Shown piece after piece: positions 14,957 to 22,957 of a DNA stretch of 28,999 nucleotides. The stretch is from JAGTVG01 sp964389805 (lineage in GTDB: Bacteria > Bacteroidota > Bacteroidia > Cytophagales > Cyclobacteriaceae). Where the stretch lies: positions 1 through 28,999 of the forward strand of contig CAYMFU010000046.1 of assembly GCA_964389805.1 (NCBI GenBank), given 5' to 3'. Position 1 is the stretch's first letter, and the number at the start of each line of letters is the position of its first letter. A model generated the notes under the pieces. The model did not search any database. It saw nothing but the letters and a program-made list of their open reading frames with translations, and was not told the DNA's origin. The translations under genes and the position numbers were made by a program.

Positions 14957-15799
14957 TTAAGCTTTATTCATTTTACAGAAGGTGACATTTTCTCCATTCC
15001 AAATGTCACTTTCCGACAAAACATTGTTGTATAATTCAATATTTTCAAATCCATGATCGGAAAGCATAGGTATAAGGGTGCCGGAATTGAAATAATGGAT
15101 CCAGAACCTGTATTTAGTACAGCTTCCCGACTGGTCTATGATTGAGTGTTGTTTTAAGTAAACATTTTCTTTATTGTAGCGAAATCCGTTCACAAGTTCC
15201 AGATAAGGACTCTCCCTCCAAAATCCTCCATTCGAAACATCCCAGGATTGCTGTTCAGGGAATTTAACATCAAGGTTTTTGTCATTTAGAACATCGAAAA
15301 TAAATATTCCGCCAGGTTTAAGAGCATGGAAAACATTCTGTAATAATCTTTTTCTGTCATCCGGGATTAATACACCAAAATCAGTATAAATCATCATTAT
15401 TAAATCGAATTTTTCCAAGTAGTCCAACATGAGATAGTTCTTACAGACATATTCTATTCTCAGTTTATTTCTATTGGCTTGATTTTTAGCATAAGCAATA
15501 GAATTTTCTGAAAAATCCATTCCAGTTACATAGTGTCCTTTAGCAGCTATATCCTGGGTGTAGATACCAGGTCCGCATCCAAGGTCCAGAATATTCATTC
15601 CGGATTTTTCGCATAAGTCATAAATAAATTCCAGTGTTTTCTTAATACTCTCAGGTTTTCTGGAGGCAGCATCGATGTTCGGATCCATATGAATTTTAAG
15701 CAATTGCTTTGAAATATACCGATCCGCCCACATAAGGGCATCCCCTGGCTCGTATAAGGTAGGTTTTGTCGAAGCTTTGATTAGTTCATTGAAGTCCAT
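14957..15799 (-). CDS. Class I SAM-dependent methyltransferase in a GH9-GH16 operon
   Basis: 280 aa, cytoplasmic. Motif I is textbook: NILDLGCGPGIYTQDIAAKGHYVTG with G74-x-G76-x-G78; then YVCKNYLMLDY, FDLIMMIYTDFGVLIPDDRKRLLQN and LKPGGIFIFDV. The N-terminus contains a substrate-type segment (TLYEPGDALMWADRYISKQLL) seen in a group of Bacteroidota and Firmicutes Methyltransf_25/11 proteins of unknown target. It follows the GH16 lipoprotein gene after only nine bases, so it is almost surely co-transcribed with two secreted glucanases, a strange partner for a cytoplasmic methyltransferase. Small-molecule or sugar-acid methylation is possible; the substrate is unknown. Confidence 0.85.
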   Translation of the reverse strand: MDFNELIKASTKPTLYEPGDALMWADRYISKQLLKIHMDPNIDAASRKPESIKKTLEFIYDLCEKSGMNILDLGCGPGIYTQDIAAKGHYVTGMDFSENSIAYAKNQANRNKLRIEYVCKNYLMLDYLEKFDLIMMIYTDFGVLIPDDRKRLLQNVFHALKPGGIFIFDVLNDKNLDVKFPEQQSWDVSNGGFWRESPYLELVNGFRYNKENVYLKQHSIIDQSGSCTKYRFWIHYFNSGTLIPMLSDHGFENIELYNNVLSESDIWNGENVTFCKMNKA

Positions 15800-15808
15800 A
15801 ATTTCAGT

Positions 15809-16636
15809 TTATTGATATACTTTCACCCAGTCTATGATCATTTGGACGGGCAAGTCCTCTGGATTTACCTCCCCAACCCAGGAGCCTCCTAATTGTTGAT
15901 CGATTAGCACATAAAAGGGTTGATCATAGGGCCATTGGCTTGGATCGACACCCTTTACTTTTGGATATGTAAATGTTTCTTCCCCATTTAGTGTAAAAAC
16001 TAGTTTATCAGGATACCATTCGAGCCCAAAAGTGTTATATTGATCAATATCTATTTTTGTTGTGGAATAATAAGGTGGATTGGTTTTCTGTTTCAGCTCC
16101 AGGGTATAGTATGAATGTGTGGTTTGATAGATTATACTGTCAAAATTAAGATGCTCCATTATATCGATCTCCCCATTTCTTGGATACATGCCATATTTAT
16201 TTTTCTCAGCAAGCATCCACATTGCAGGCCAGGCACCCTGCGCACATTCCAACTTGGCATGTATCTCAATCTTGCCATATTGAAATGCAAATTTCTGTTT
16301 GGTATATATACCACCTGTCAGGAGGGGTCGTGGATCATTAAGAGTATCCGGATTAACGATGCCCTTTAAGAATAACTTACTGTCGGCAATATTATAGCAT
16401 ATGGGATCAGCCGTCATATGCCGCCCCCAATCGGCGTTATTTGGTGGTATCCTCGTCCATTTGGAAGTATCCAGTTGAGGGTTTTCAAAATGGTCTTCCC
16501 AGACCAATACCCATTTTGCGCTGGCTCTTGTCTTATTCTGCTCATAGATATAGGAATCAACTACATTATAGGGTGCCACTTTGCATCCAAGTGCCAGAGC
16601 CACTAAAAACAACATCCAAAATACGTTTTTATTCAT
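15809..16636 (-). CDS. GH16 laminarinase-type endo-beta-glucanase lipoprotein
   Basis: 275 aa. The lipobox LALGC anchors the mature protein at C18. The domain begins VLVWEDHFENPQLDTSKW. The active site is NGEIDIMEH, with E156 (nucleophile), D158 and E161 (acid/base): the ExDxxE motif with the extra residue typical of laminarinase/agarase-side GH16. Substrate-cleft segments GKIEIHAKLECAQGAWPAMWML and FGLEWYPDKLVF, and the closing IIDWVKVYQ, are all conserved. Expected reaction: endo-cleavage of beta-1,3-(1,4)-glucan; agarase or carrageenase specificity cannot be excluded from sequence alone but lacks their hallmark insertions. It lies 54 bases after the GH9 gene and nine before the methyltransferase. 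Confidence 0.9.
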   Translation of the reverse strand: MNKNVFWMLFLVALALGCKVAPYNVVDSYIYEQNKTRASAKWVLVWEDHFENPQLDTSKWTRIPPNNADWGRHMTADPICYNIADSKLFLKGIVNPDTLNDPRPLLTGGIYTKQKFAFQYGKIEIHAKLECAQGAWPAMWMLAEKNKYGMYPRNGEIDIMEHLNFDSIIYQTTHSYYTLELKQKTNPPYYSTTKIDIDQYNTFGLEWYPDKLVFTLNGEETFTYPKVKGVDPSQWPYDQPFYVLIDQQLGGSWVGEVNPEDLPVQMIIDWVKVYQ

Positions 16637-16690
16637 ATGAGATTCTTATTATATAATATGGGATCAATACAAATTCTTTCTTTGTATACA

Positions 16691-18541
16691 TTAATTAGCT
16701 GCTGTCATTTCTGCCATTAACCAAAGTGTATGAGCGACCATAGGCGTCCAGTATTCTGAGATCTGCCACCATCCACCGCCAATATCGGGCTGATCGGCAC
16801 GGTCACCTCCCAGACCATTCATTACAGCACCATTGATTACCGGAGTAGTTGGATAAAACGTGCTACCAGGGAAGTGTTCAGGGTGATTATAACCTATCCC
16901 TATGAGAGTTGAACTGTTAAATGAATTTACCCCAATGATCCAATCCAGCTGCTTTTGTGCATACGATCTCAATTCCTTATCTTTTAAAATGGTAGAAGCC
17001 TTTAATAAGCCAATTCCGGCTGCGGCTACATTGGAGTTTATGCCAACCCACCAGCTTAATTTCGGTTGCATGAAGTACCTGTACCACAGATCCCCAACCT
17101 TTCGACTCCCTCCGGGATCTTCATCTGTATATAGGCCAAAGGGAACAATCCCGAAACTATTTCTGTCAATAAACACCTTAAGATAATCCCTGGCGTATAT
17201 GGTGATCATTTCTTTCCATTTTGATATATCATTATGTTCTGGAAATTGCTCAATAAGGTCACATACAGCATAAAACTCAGTACAGCCTCCCCAGATATTT
17301 TTGTATGGTTCCTGCTCATCTACGGAATTGTAGAAGAAACCACTTATCCCCTGTACGTCTCCGGATTCCTGGTAAGTCCTTAACAAAGCTGCCTGTGTGA
17401 TGGCGTATTCTTTATAGCTGGCATTACCAGTAGTCTTAAACAATTCGAGGGCTGCTTGTATGGATGCTCCTATTATCCCGGGATTAGTCGATGCATCTGA
17501 ATTTTTACACCAGTTCAGGCACTTTTCTGCAGCATTCAGACATCGGGCAGAATAGTCAGGATCTGTCTCTTTTGCTATTCGTGCTACAATTGCTTCGGAA
17601 GCAATGAAATTAAATTGCCCCATAAGATCCAGGGGAGTTGTTTTAATAACCCTGTCATCCTTGGTGCCCATGATCAGCATATCTGCATTAGATTTCCCGG
17701 CATTGGGTTTTGTAAAATAGGGTTCGCCTTCTTCCTCGTCACCGGTAACATTATCCGTCCACCGATTACTGTCCGAGTGTTTTTGAACATCCCCGCCAAT
17801 AAAACTCATAATATATCCAGCCGGTTCCTGCATATTCAGGAAATACCGGTTGCCCCATCGAAGTTCCTCAAGTAATTTATATTTCCCTAATTGAGGGCAT
17901 AGTTCATATGTTTTTGCGATTCCCAACATGGCATAGACGGTAGCACCGACCCACTTACGTAAATCACTGGCATCGTGCCAACCTCCTGAAACATCCTGGT
18001 GCTTCCCGTTATCCATACGAACACCGTCATCAAGATGGCATGGCGTGAGATAACCTGTTGTACTGCCTCCACAGCGTTGTTTGGAAAAGTAATCTATAAT
18101 CGAGGCCATAGGCTGTTCATACACATTTTTAGAAATAGAAAATGGATATGAACGGAGTGTGTCGGATAAAACATAATATGTACCAGTTGTCACCACATCA
18201 CTGAAATCGCCAGTTGCATAATCGCCGAAATCTCCTTTTATGGGTTTGAATCGGCCATTATAAACAACCTTGCCTGTCACCGTATTGACTACCTGAAATT
18301 CTCTATTAAGCAAGCCAGGAACTACGCAAGTCTTCCCCGCATCAGGAGTATATCCGGCCTGGTTGATAAGAATATGGACATTATAATCTCTTGATAATCT
18401 TTGTGCTTGCAGGATTGAATGATCTGAGATCATAATGATTATAAGAATCATAATGCTACCTGTATATCGGGATAATTTGGTATTCATACAAATTGTTTTG
18501 AATATTCTGTCAGACAAAAAATCTACATTTATAGTTTTCAT
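16691..18541 (-). CDS. GH9 family endoglucanase/beta-glucanase with N-terminal Ig-like domain
   Basis: 616 aa from the ATG at 18541; the ATG at 18487 (residue 19) would give a more usual signal peptide ending LQA|Q and may be the true start. Residues about 53-137 form the CelD_N Ig-like domain (VHILINQAGYTPDAGKTCVV). The (alpha/alpha)6 barrel follows. DVSGGWHDASDLRKW at 183-197 holds D190 and D193, equivalent to the catalytic base region (usually DAGD; here DASD). The general acid is probably E596 in GGGWWQISEYW. LIGIGYNHPEHFPGS corresponds to the NPHHR-type loop, here altered. This is a cellulase-superfamily enzyme acting on beta-1,4 or mixed-linked glucan, exported. First gene of the presumed GH9-GH16-MTase operon. 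Confidence 0.9.
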   Translation of the reverse strand: MKTINVDFLSDRIFKTICMNTKLSRYTGSIMILIIIMISDHSILQAQRLSRDYNVHILINQAGYTPDAGKTCVVPGLLNREFQVVNTVTGKVVYNGRFKPIKGDFGDYATGDFSDVVTTGTYYVLSDTLRSYPFSISKNVYEQPMASIIDYFSKQRCGGSTTGYLTPCHLDDGVRMDNGKHQDVSGGWHDASDLRKWVGATVYAMLGIAKTYELCPQLGKYKLLEELRWGNRYFLNMQEPAGYIMSFIGGDVQKHSDSNRWTDNVTGDEEEGEPYFTKPNAGKSNADMLIMGTKDDRVIKTTPLDLMGQFNFIASEAIVARIAKETDPDYSARCLNAAEKCLNWCKNSDASTNPGIIGASIQAALELFKTTGNASYKEYAITQAALLRTYQESGDVQGISGFFYNSVDEQEPYKNIWGGCTEFYAVCDLIEQFPEHNDISKWKEMITIYARDYLKVFIDRNSFGIVPFGLYTDEDPGGSRKVGDLWYRYFMQPKLSWWVGINSNVAAAGIGLLKASTILKDKELRSYAQKQLDWIIGVNSFNSSTLIGIGYNHPEHFPGSTFYPTTPVINGAVMNGLGGDRADQPDIGGGWWQISEYWTPMVAHTLWLMAEMTAAN

Positions 18542-18809
18542 AATTGGAGTGTTAAAAATTGGGAATACAAGATTTGATATTCATAGAATTTAAAAGATGC
18601 TTCACCCAGATGGGTTGTTAAAATATCTAAATGGATACAGGATAAAGATAGTAAATCAGGAAACCTCTTCCTATTAATTCTACTGTCCTACAGGAATCCC
18701 TGATGAAAATTAAATAATTTTTTTATGTCGGAATCAATCATTCTTGTTACAAGCATTTGTTAAGGAATTGCACTATCCTGAGTACCTAACATTCATTGGG
18801 CGAGTATTT

Positions 18810-20024
18810 TCAAATCCCTGGATTATTCGATATTATCTTAATTGACCTTTCTATACCGTCTTCCCCTTTCATCCTTTCAGCGAGTTTTAAGGTATTCTTT
18901 CTGTAAGGTCCATTCGTCAGTTCATCAAGGGCTTTCGCAAGGTCCTTGGATTTAATTCGTTTAGGGATCACCGGCTTTGGGCCCAATCCCATTTGGTGAA
19001 TCCTATGCCCCCAATAGTACTGGTCCATAAATTGTGGAAGAATAAATTGTGGAATTCCGGCTTTTGCAGCGGTATGCGTTGTGCCGCTGCCTCCATGATG
19101 TATTATTCCGGCCATTTTTGGGAATAGGGAGGCATGATGCGTATCACCCACACAAAAAATATCGTCCTGTAAATATCCATTTCCTAGTCCTACCCAACCC
19201 TGGCCGAGAACAACCCGGCATTTCATTTTATCAACTGCTTCTACGACCATTTCAGTAAACTTCTCTGGATTTTTAATATGTACGCTTCCAAATCCTATAT
19301 AAACCGGAGGTGATCCTTTCTCAATAAATTCAATTAAATCAGTATTCAGTTCTCCATCAATCTGACCATAGCAATAACCCACATAATCGTAATTGTATCT
19401 TCCCTCCCATGTCTTGCAGGGCGGGGCAAGTTCAGAATTGATAGATAAGAGCGTATGACTTCTACCGGTATGGTAGGCATTGGAGTTGAATGCTGGTTCC
19501 AATCCAAGTTCTCTACGCTTTTTGTTAATGAATTTTCGTATTGCCATCCCGGAAAGCAGGTTTAAAGTTTTCCATCCCATCCGGTTTATGAAGGCAGGTA
19601 ATTCCTGCCATGGTGAGAAGGGTGGGGGATGATTCCCTGGCAACACCGGAGCAAAAGTTAAGCGGAAATGTGGAATTTTACGGTATTCTGCAACGGTAGG
19701 GGCGGATAGTTCATTTACTGTTGTGATGAGCACATCCGCATTTTCTGTGGCTCCGAGCATAAAATCAAATTGCTGATCAATTGAATTCTCAAAGAATTTC
19801 ATCCCATTCTTGACAGAACTCAGACCGCTTCCAAGCCCTTGCATGACTTCATGGCTATCTTCTTCATACAAAGAAACGTCAATATCTTGGTCGAGGGCAT
19901 AATCCTTAAACATTGCTGGAACACATATTTTAACATCATGGCCTATTCTTTTAAGTCCAGCCCCAATTTCAATGATTGGATTAACATCACCTCTTGACCC
20001 GCGACTCGAGAGAACAGCTTTCAT
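18810..20024 (-). CDS. GT1 (UGT-type) glycosyltransferase, sterol-3-glucosyltransferase-like
   Basis: 404 aa, GT-B fold. The N-terminus KAVLSSRGSRGDVNPIIEIGAGLKRIGHDV is the opening of the GT28/UGT80 group (SxGxRGDVxP). The nucleotide-sugar-binding domain has VYIGFGSV (244-248 region), then GIIHHGGSGTTHTAAKAGIPQ (H309, H310, G311, G312, S313, G314) and LPQFMDQYYWGHRI, the bacterial counterpart of the plant PSPG box. Family members glucosylate sterols, glycopeptides, macrolides or carotenoids. It comes 18 bases after the radical SAM gene, so both are probably made together and act on one molecule. The acceptor is unknown. Confidence 0.88.
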   Translation of the reverse strand: MKAVLSSRGSRGDVNPIIEIGAGLKRIGHDVKICVPAMFKDYALDQDIDVSLYEEDSHEVMQGLGSGLSSVKNGMKFFENSIDQQFDFMLGATENADVLITTVNELSAPTVAEYRKIPHFRLTFAPVLPGNHPPPFSPWQELPAFINRMGWKTLNLLSGMAIRKFINKKRRELGLEPAFNSNAYHTGRSHTLLSINSELAPPCKTWEGRYNYDYVGYCYGQIDGELNTDLIEFIEKGSPPVYIGFGSVHIKNPEKFTEMVVEAVDKMKCRVVLGQGWVGLGNGYLQDDIFCVGDTHHASLFPKMAGIIHHGGSGTTHTAAKAGIPQFILPQFMDQYYWGHRIHQMGLGPKPVIPKRIKSKDLAKALDELTNGPYRKNTLKLAERMKGEDGIERSIKIISNNPGI

Positions 20025-20042
20025 TTAAGGGTGATATTGGAT

Positions 20043-21335
20043 TTAATAGTTTTCAATAGCCTGGATATCAATATCCGGCAAAACGAAATCTTTTACTTTG
20101 TCGGATTTTGACTTATATGAAGCCCAGGGAATTCTAAAAAGCAGGGCCCTCGGGTTGAATTTTATGGAAGACATGATCCAGCAGCCGTGAGTACACCAGC
20201 AATTCGCTTTCTTTCCTCCCCCGATTTCTTCTATCTCTTTTTTCATGGCCTCAGAATGAAGAGCATTTGTAATATTAAAACCATAATCCTTCATATTACC
20301 TATGGGAGGTCTCATTTCGCAGGACCTGAAATCACCGTTATGGTCCAGAACAATGGTGGTTTTGCCAGCAGTACAGGACATCCCCCAGTGCTTTGGTCCA
20401 AAATAGTTATCATCCTGAAGTTGATTGACAAATTTTATAAATCCGAGGAAGAATGTCTTAGCCAGTTTCTTTTTGATACCGTCAAAATCTTTGAATAACC
20501 GGTTGGCTTGTTCTTCTATCAAGGGGAATACTGTTTTTCGAAGTTCCCGGATCTGTTCGTGTGAAAGATCTTTAGTGGCCGGGTCCTTAGGATCCCCCCT
20601 GACAACTTCAAAAAATTGCGTTGCTATCAAGTCCTTTTTAAGGAGATATGCCCCCAGGTCAAACATTTCAGGTAATGCCTCGGGTGTCACCACAGTGGCT
20701 ACATTAAGTAGAAGTTTAGGATTATCCCCGTATTTCTCTTTTATAAGCTCCATGGTAGAAATGGTTTTTCTGAAATTCCCGGGCACACCCCGGATCTTAT
20801 CATGTGTAGCACCAAGACCGTCGATAGAGAAATTAAGATGTATAGAAAGTTGAGGACATTCCACAAGAAGCCTGTTGATACCCTGATCAATTCGTTTGGT
20901 GAGCAAGCCATTGGTTGGGAGATTGATCACACGGGCATTATTATTCTCATAAAACAAATTGATGATATCGACGAGATCTTCCCGCATGAATGGTTCTCCA
21001 CCCGATAACCACAGTTTGTCAAAATCTGGTGAAGTTTCAGACATTGTCCGGATCTCTTCAAAGGTCATGTCCTGGTTGCTGTTTAGCTGCTCATGGTAGA
21101 AACATGTACTGCATTTTGAATTACACTGGGAAGTAACAAAAAGGAAAAATCCTTCCAATTTTTTCTTTCTCATCAATTTATGCAGGAACCCCGGTTCTCC
21201 CTTATGAATATCCTTTTGCTTCCTTATCAGGTCGGCTTTTGATATAGAATCTACTGGTATTTTGTTTTCTGTCAGTGTTTCGATCGCCTCATCCTCTTGA
21301 AAATTGACCGTATTTATAAATAGTTCTTTATTCAT
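20043..21335 (-). CDS. Radical SAM/SPASM-domain enzyme of unknown product
   Basis: 430 aa. A 60-residue N-terminal stretch of unclear role is followed by the radical SAM cluster motif CNSKCSTC (C71, C75, C78), then LWLSGGEPFMRED (GGEP 112-115), LPTNGLL and HLNFSIDG, all parts of the standard barrel. The C-terminal part has C321, C339 and CWCTHGC (C379, C381, C385), a SPASM-like set that could hold one or more auxiliary iron-sulfur clusters. SPASM enzymes mostly modify peptides or mature sulfatases; the motif context here differs from anaerobic sulfatase-maturating enzymes (no CNLxCxYC form). No precursor peptide was found nearby. It forms an operon with the GT1 gene (18-base gap) behind the promoter at 21366-21394. 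Confidence 0.85.
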   Translation of the reverse strand: MNKELFINTVNFQEDEAIETLTENKIPVDSISKADLIRKQKDIHKGEPGFLHKLMRKKKLEGFFLFVTSQCNSKCSTCFYHEQLNSNQDMTFEEIRTMSETSPDFDKLWLSGGEPFMREDLVDIINLFYENNNARVINLPTNGLLTKRIDQGINRLLVECPQLSIHLNFSIDGLGATHDKIRGVPGNFRKTISTMELIKEKYGDNPKLLLNVATVVTPEALPEMFDLGAYLLKKDLIATQFFEVVRGDPKDPATKDLSHEQIRELRKTVFPLIEEQANRLFKDFDGIKKKLAKTFFLGFIKFVNQLQDDNYFGPKHWGMSCTAGKTTIVLDHNGDFRSCEMRPPIGNMKDYGFNITNALHSEAMKKEIEEIGGGKKANCWCTHGCWIMSSIKFNPRALLFRIPWASYKSKSDKVKDFVLPDIDIQAIENY

Positions 21336-21365
21336 GATATTTTAAAAAATGATCTAGTGGCGAGT

Positions 21366-21394
21366 CAAATATAACATTTTTAATTTTAACCCAA
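21366..21394 (-). promoter_or_regulatory. Bacteroidota-type promoter for the radical SAM-GT1 operon
   Basis: On the - strand TTG (21394-21392), 18 bases, then TATATTTG (21373-21366), an exact TANNTTTG -7 box with a usual -33 spacing. Transcription would start near 21359, leaving a leader of about 24 bases before the ATG at 21335. This is the only exact TTG/TANNTTTG pair that I found upstream of a gene in the window. Confidence 0.6.
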
Positions 21395-21399
21395 TATAA

Positions 21400-21467
21400 C
21401 TGAAACCAATCAGCCAACAAACTCCAGGCAGAGGATAAAAAAATACTGGTGCCCCTTTTGGTTTCAG
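21400..21467. repeat. 10-bp perfect inverted repeat just upstream of the promoter
   Basis: CTGAAACCAA (21400-21409) and TTGGTTTCAG (21458-21467) are exact reverse complements with 48 bases between. The near arm ends five bases upstream of the -33 element of the radical SAM operon. The arms could be paired sites for an activator or a remnant of a terminator of the upstream GNAT-like gene; neither is shown. Confidence 0.45.
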
Positions 21468-21568
21468 GTTTTTATTTTAGAAATTCTTGAATTTAAGAAT
21501 ATTAACTGAAAATTCTGATAAAGGATTGTGAGGTATTGGAAAGAATTGATCAGGATATTATACGAAGC

Positions 21569-22702
21569 TTACTGTTTTAATTTCTTAATATAACATCTGG
21601 TTCGCTTATGTTGTTTGTGTTCATAGCTGTGCCAGAGATTTTTAACACTTCGGTTATCTTCCATTTCTTTGGTTGACTCAATACTTTCTATGTCATTTTG
21701 AATCAGTACCGGGATGATATCACTGAATATAATACCCGTAAGACCTTTGTTCTGATATTCTTTTTGTACTGCAATTAATAGGGTATCAACCGTTCTGGGT
21801 TTCTGGTATATATTCAAAATCCTGAACAGGGCAAAGAGAAGAATGTTGCCTTTAGATTTTTGAAGCGATCTTGATATTGAAGGCATGGTGATTCCAAATG
21901 CAATTACCTTATTACTACTATCAAGAATAATGGAAACATATGCAGGATCAAGAATTGTAATGAATTGCTTTTTCAGGCAATCAATTTGTTTTTCTGACAA
22001 TTGCGAAAAAGCATAGATCCCTCTATATACTGAATTCAGGAGCTCAAATATCCCATTCGCATGTTTAAGAATGTCTTTCCGGCTTTTTAATTCAGCACTG
22101 TGCAGACCATATCTCTTTTTTATCAGTCTCGCACCAAGTAATACTTTCTCAGGGACTTGTTCTGGCACTTTGACATTATATTCCACCCAATCAATATCCT
22201 TTTCATAACCAGCTTTTTCGAGTAGTCCAGGATAATATTGATAGTTGTAATGGGAAAATGCTGTGGGCGTTTCGTTAAATCCTTTAACCAGAATTCCGGA
22301 TCCATCAAAAGAGGAAAAGCCAAGTGGCCCATGAATATATTCCATTCCCTCTTTTTGGGCCCATGATTCAACGGTATCCAACAATGTAGTAAGAACTTCC
22401 AGGTCGTTAACAAAATCAAGCCATCCAAACCGTGCATATTTAATATTCCGGTTTTCGTTATATTTATTGTGTATTATACCAGCAACACGTCCAACAATTT
22501 TACCATTCCGATATGCCAACCAGTATTGAGAGATGCAGAATTCATGTGCCGGATTTCTATCTGGTGATAGAGTCTTAAATTCTTCACTTCTTAATACAGG
22601 CACATAGTTATTATTGCCAGCATACAATTCTTCGGGGAATCTAATGAATTTTCTCAGGTCAGATTTTGAGTTTATTTCCTTTATGGTTAAACCGGCCTTC
22701 AT
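21569..22702 (-). CDS. GNAT-superfamily N-acetyltransferase-like protein
   Basis: 377 aa, cytoplasmic. Two halves are visible. The N-terminal half (residues 1-180) has the pattern LRKFIRFPEELYAGNNNYVPVLRSEEFKTLSP, WLAYRNGKIVGRVAGIIHNKYNE and YIHGPLGFSSFDGSGILVKGF. The C-terminal half (about 195-377) has an acyl-CoA-loop-like motif VQKEYQNKGL (Q317-x-x-G320). This is a widespread Bacteroidota family annotated only as GNAT or N-acetyltransferase-domain protein; its substrate is unknown. It lies 233 bases upstream of the radical SAM gene, but a promoter between them argues against a single transcript. A role in the same pathway is possible, not shown. Confidence 0.75.
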   Translation of the reverse strand: MKAGLTIKEINSKSDLRKFIRFPEELYAGNNNYVPVLRSEEFKTLSPDRNPAHEFCISQYWLAYRNGKIVGRVAGIIHNKYNENRNIKYARFGWLDFVNDLEVLTTLLDTVESWAQKEGMEYIHGPLGFSSFDGSGILVKGFNETPTAFSHYNYQYYPGLLEKAGYEKDIDWVEYNVKVPEQVPEKVLLGARLIKKRYGLHSAELKSRKDILKHANGIFELLNSVYRGIYAFSQLSEKQIDCLKKQFITILDPAYVSIILDSSNKVIAFGITMPSISRSLQKSKGNILLFALFRILNIYQKPRTVDTLLIAVQKEYQNKGLTGIIFSDIIPVLIQNDIESIESTKEMEDNRSVKNLWHSYEHKQHKRTRCYIKKLKQ

Positions 22703-22957
22703 TAATAATGGAAATGTGTTAGGTTAAATTCATTTAAAAAATCACCTTCCTTAATTCTTAATTTTGAATAGTTGAAAAATATGCTGAAAGATAACTGAAA
22801 AATTTAAATTAATCAGAATTGGAAATTAAACTTTTACTGGAGGAGTAATTCTTAATATAATTGTACGTACTATATTCTCCTTTTAAGTATGCCTTTCAAA
22901 CCTTCAAATAGTTCAACTTTAATATAGACGTAAAGAAACTAAAAGGGTTTACTTTTT

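Noticed and set aside
20187..20853. Open + strand frames (103 and 142 codons) opposite the radical SAM gene
   Set aside because: Antisense shadows of a gene with clear radical SAM motifs; no family features of their own.
20043..21335. Radical SAM gene as a sulfatase-maturating enzyme for the nearby sulfatase
   Set aside because: The cluster motif context CNSKCSTC and the operon with GT1 do not fit anSME, and a separate transcription unit lies between.
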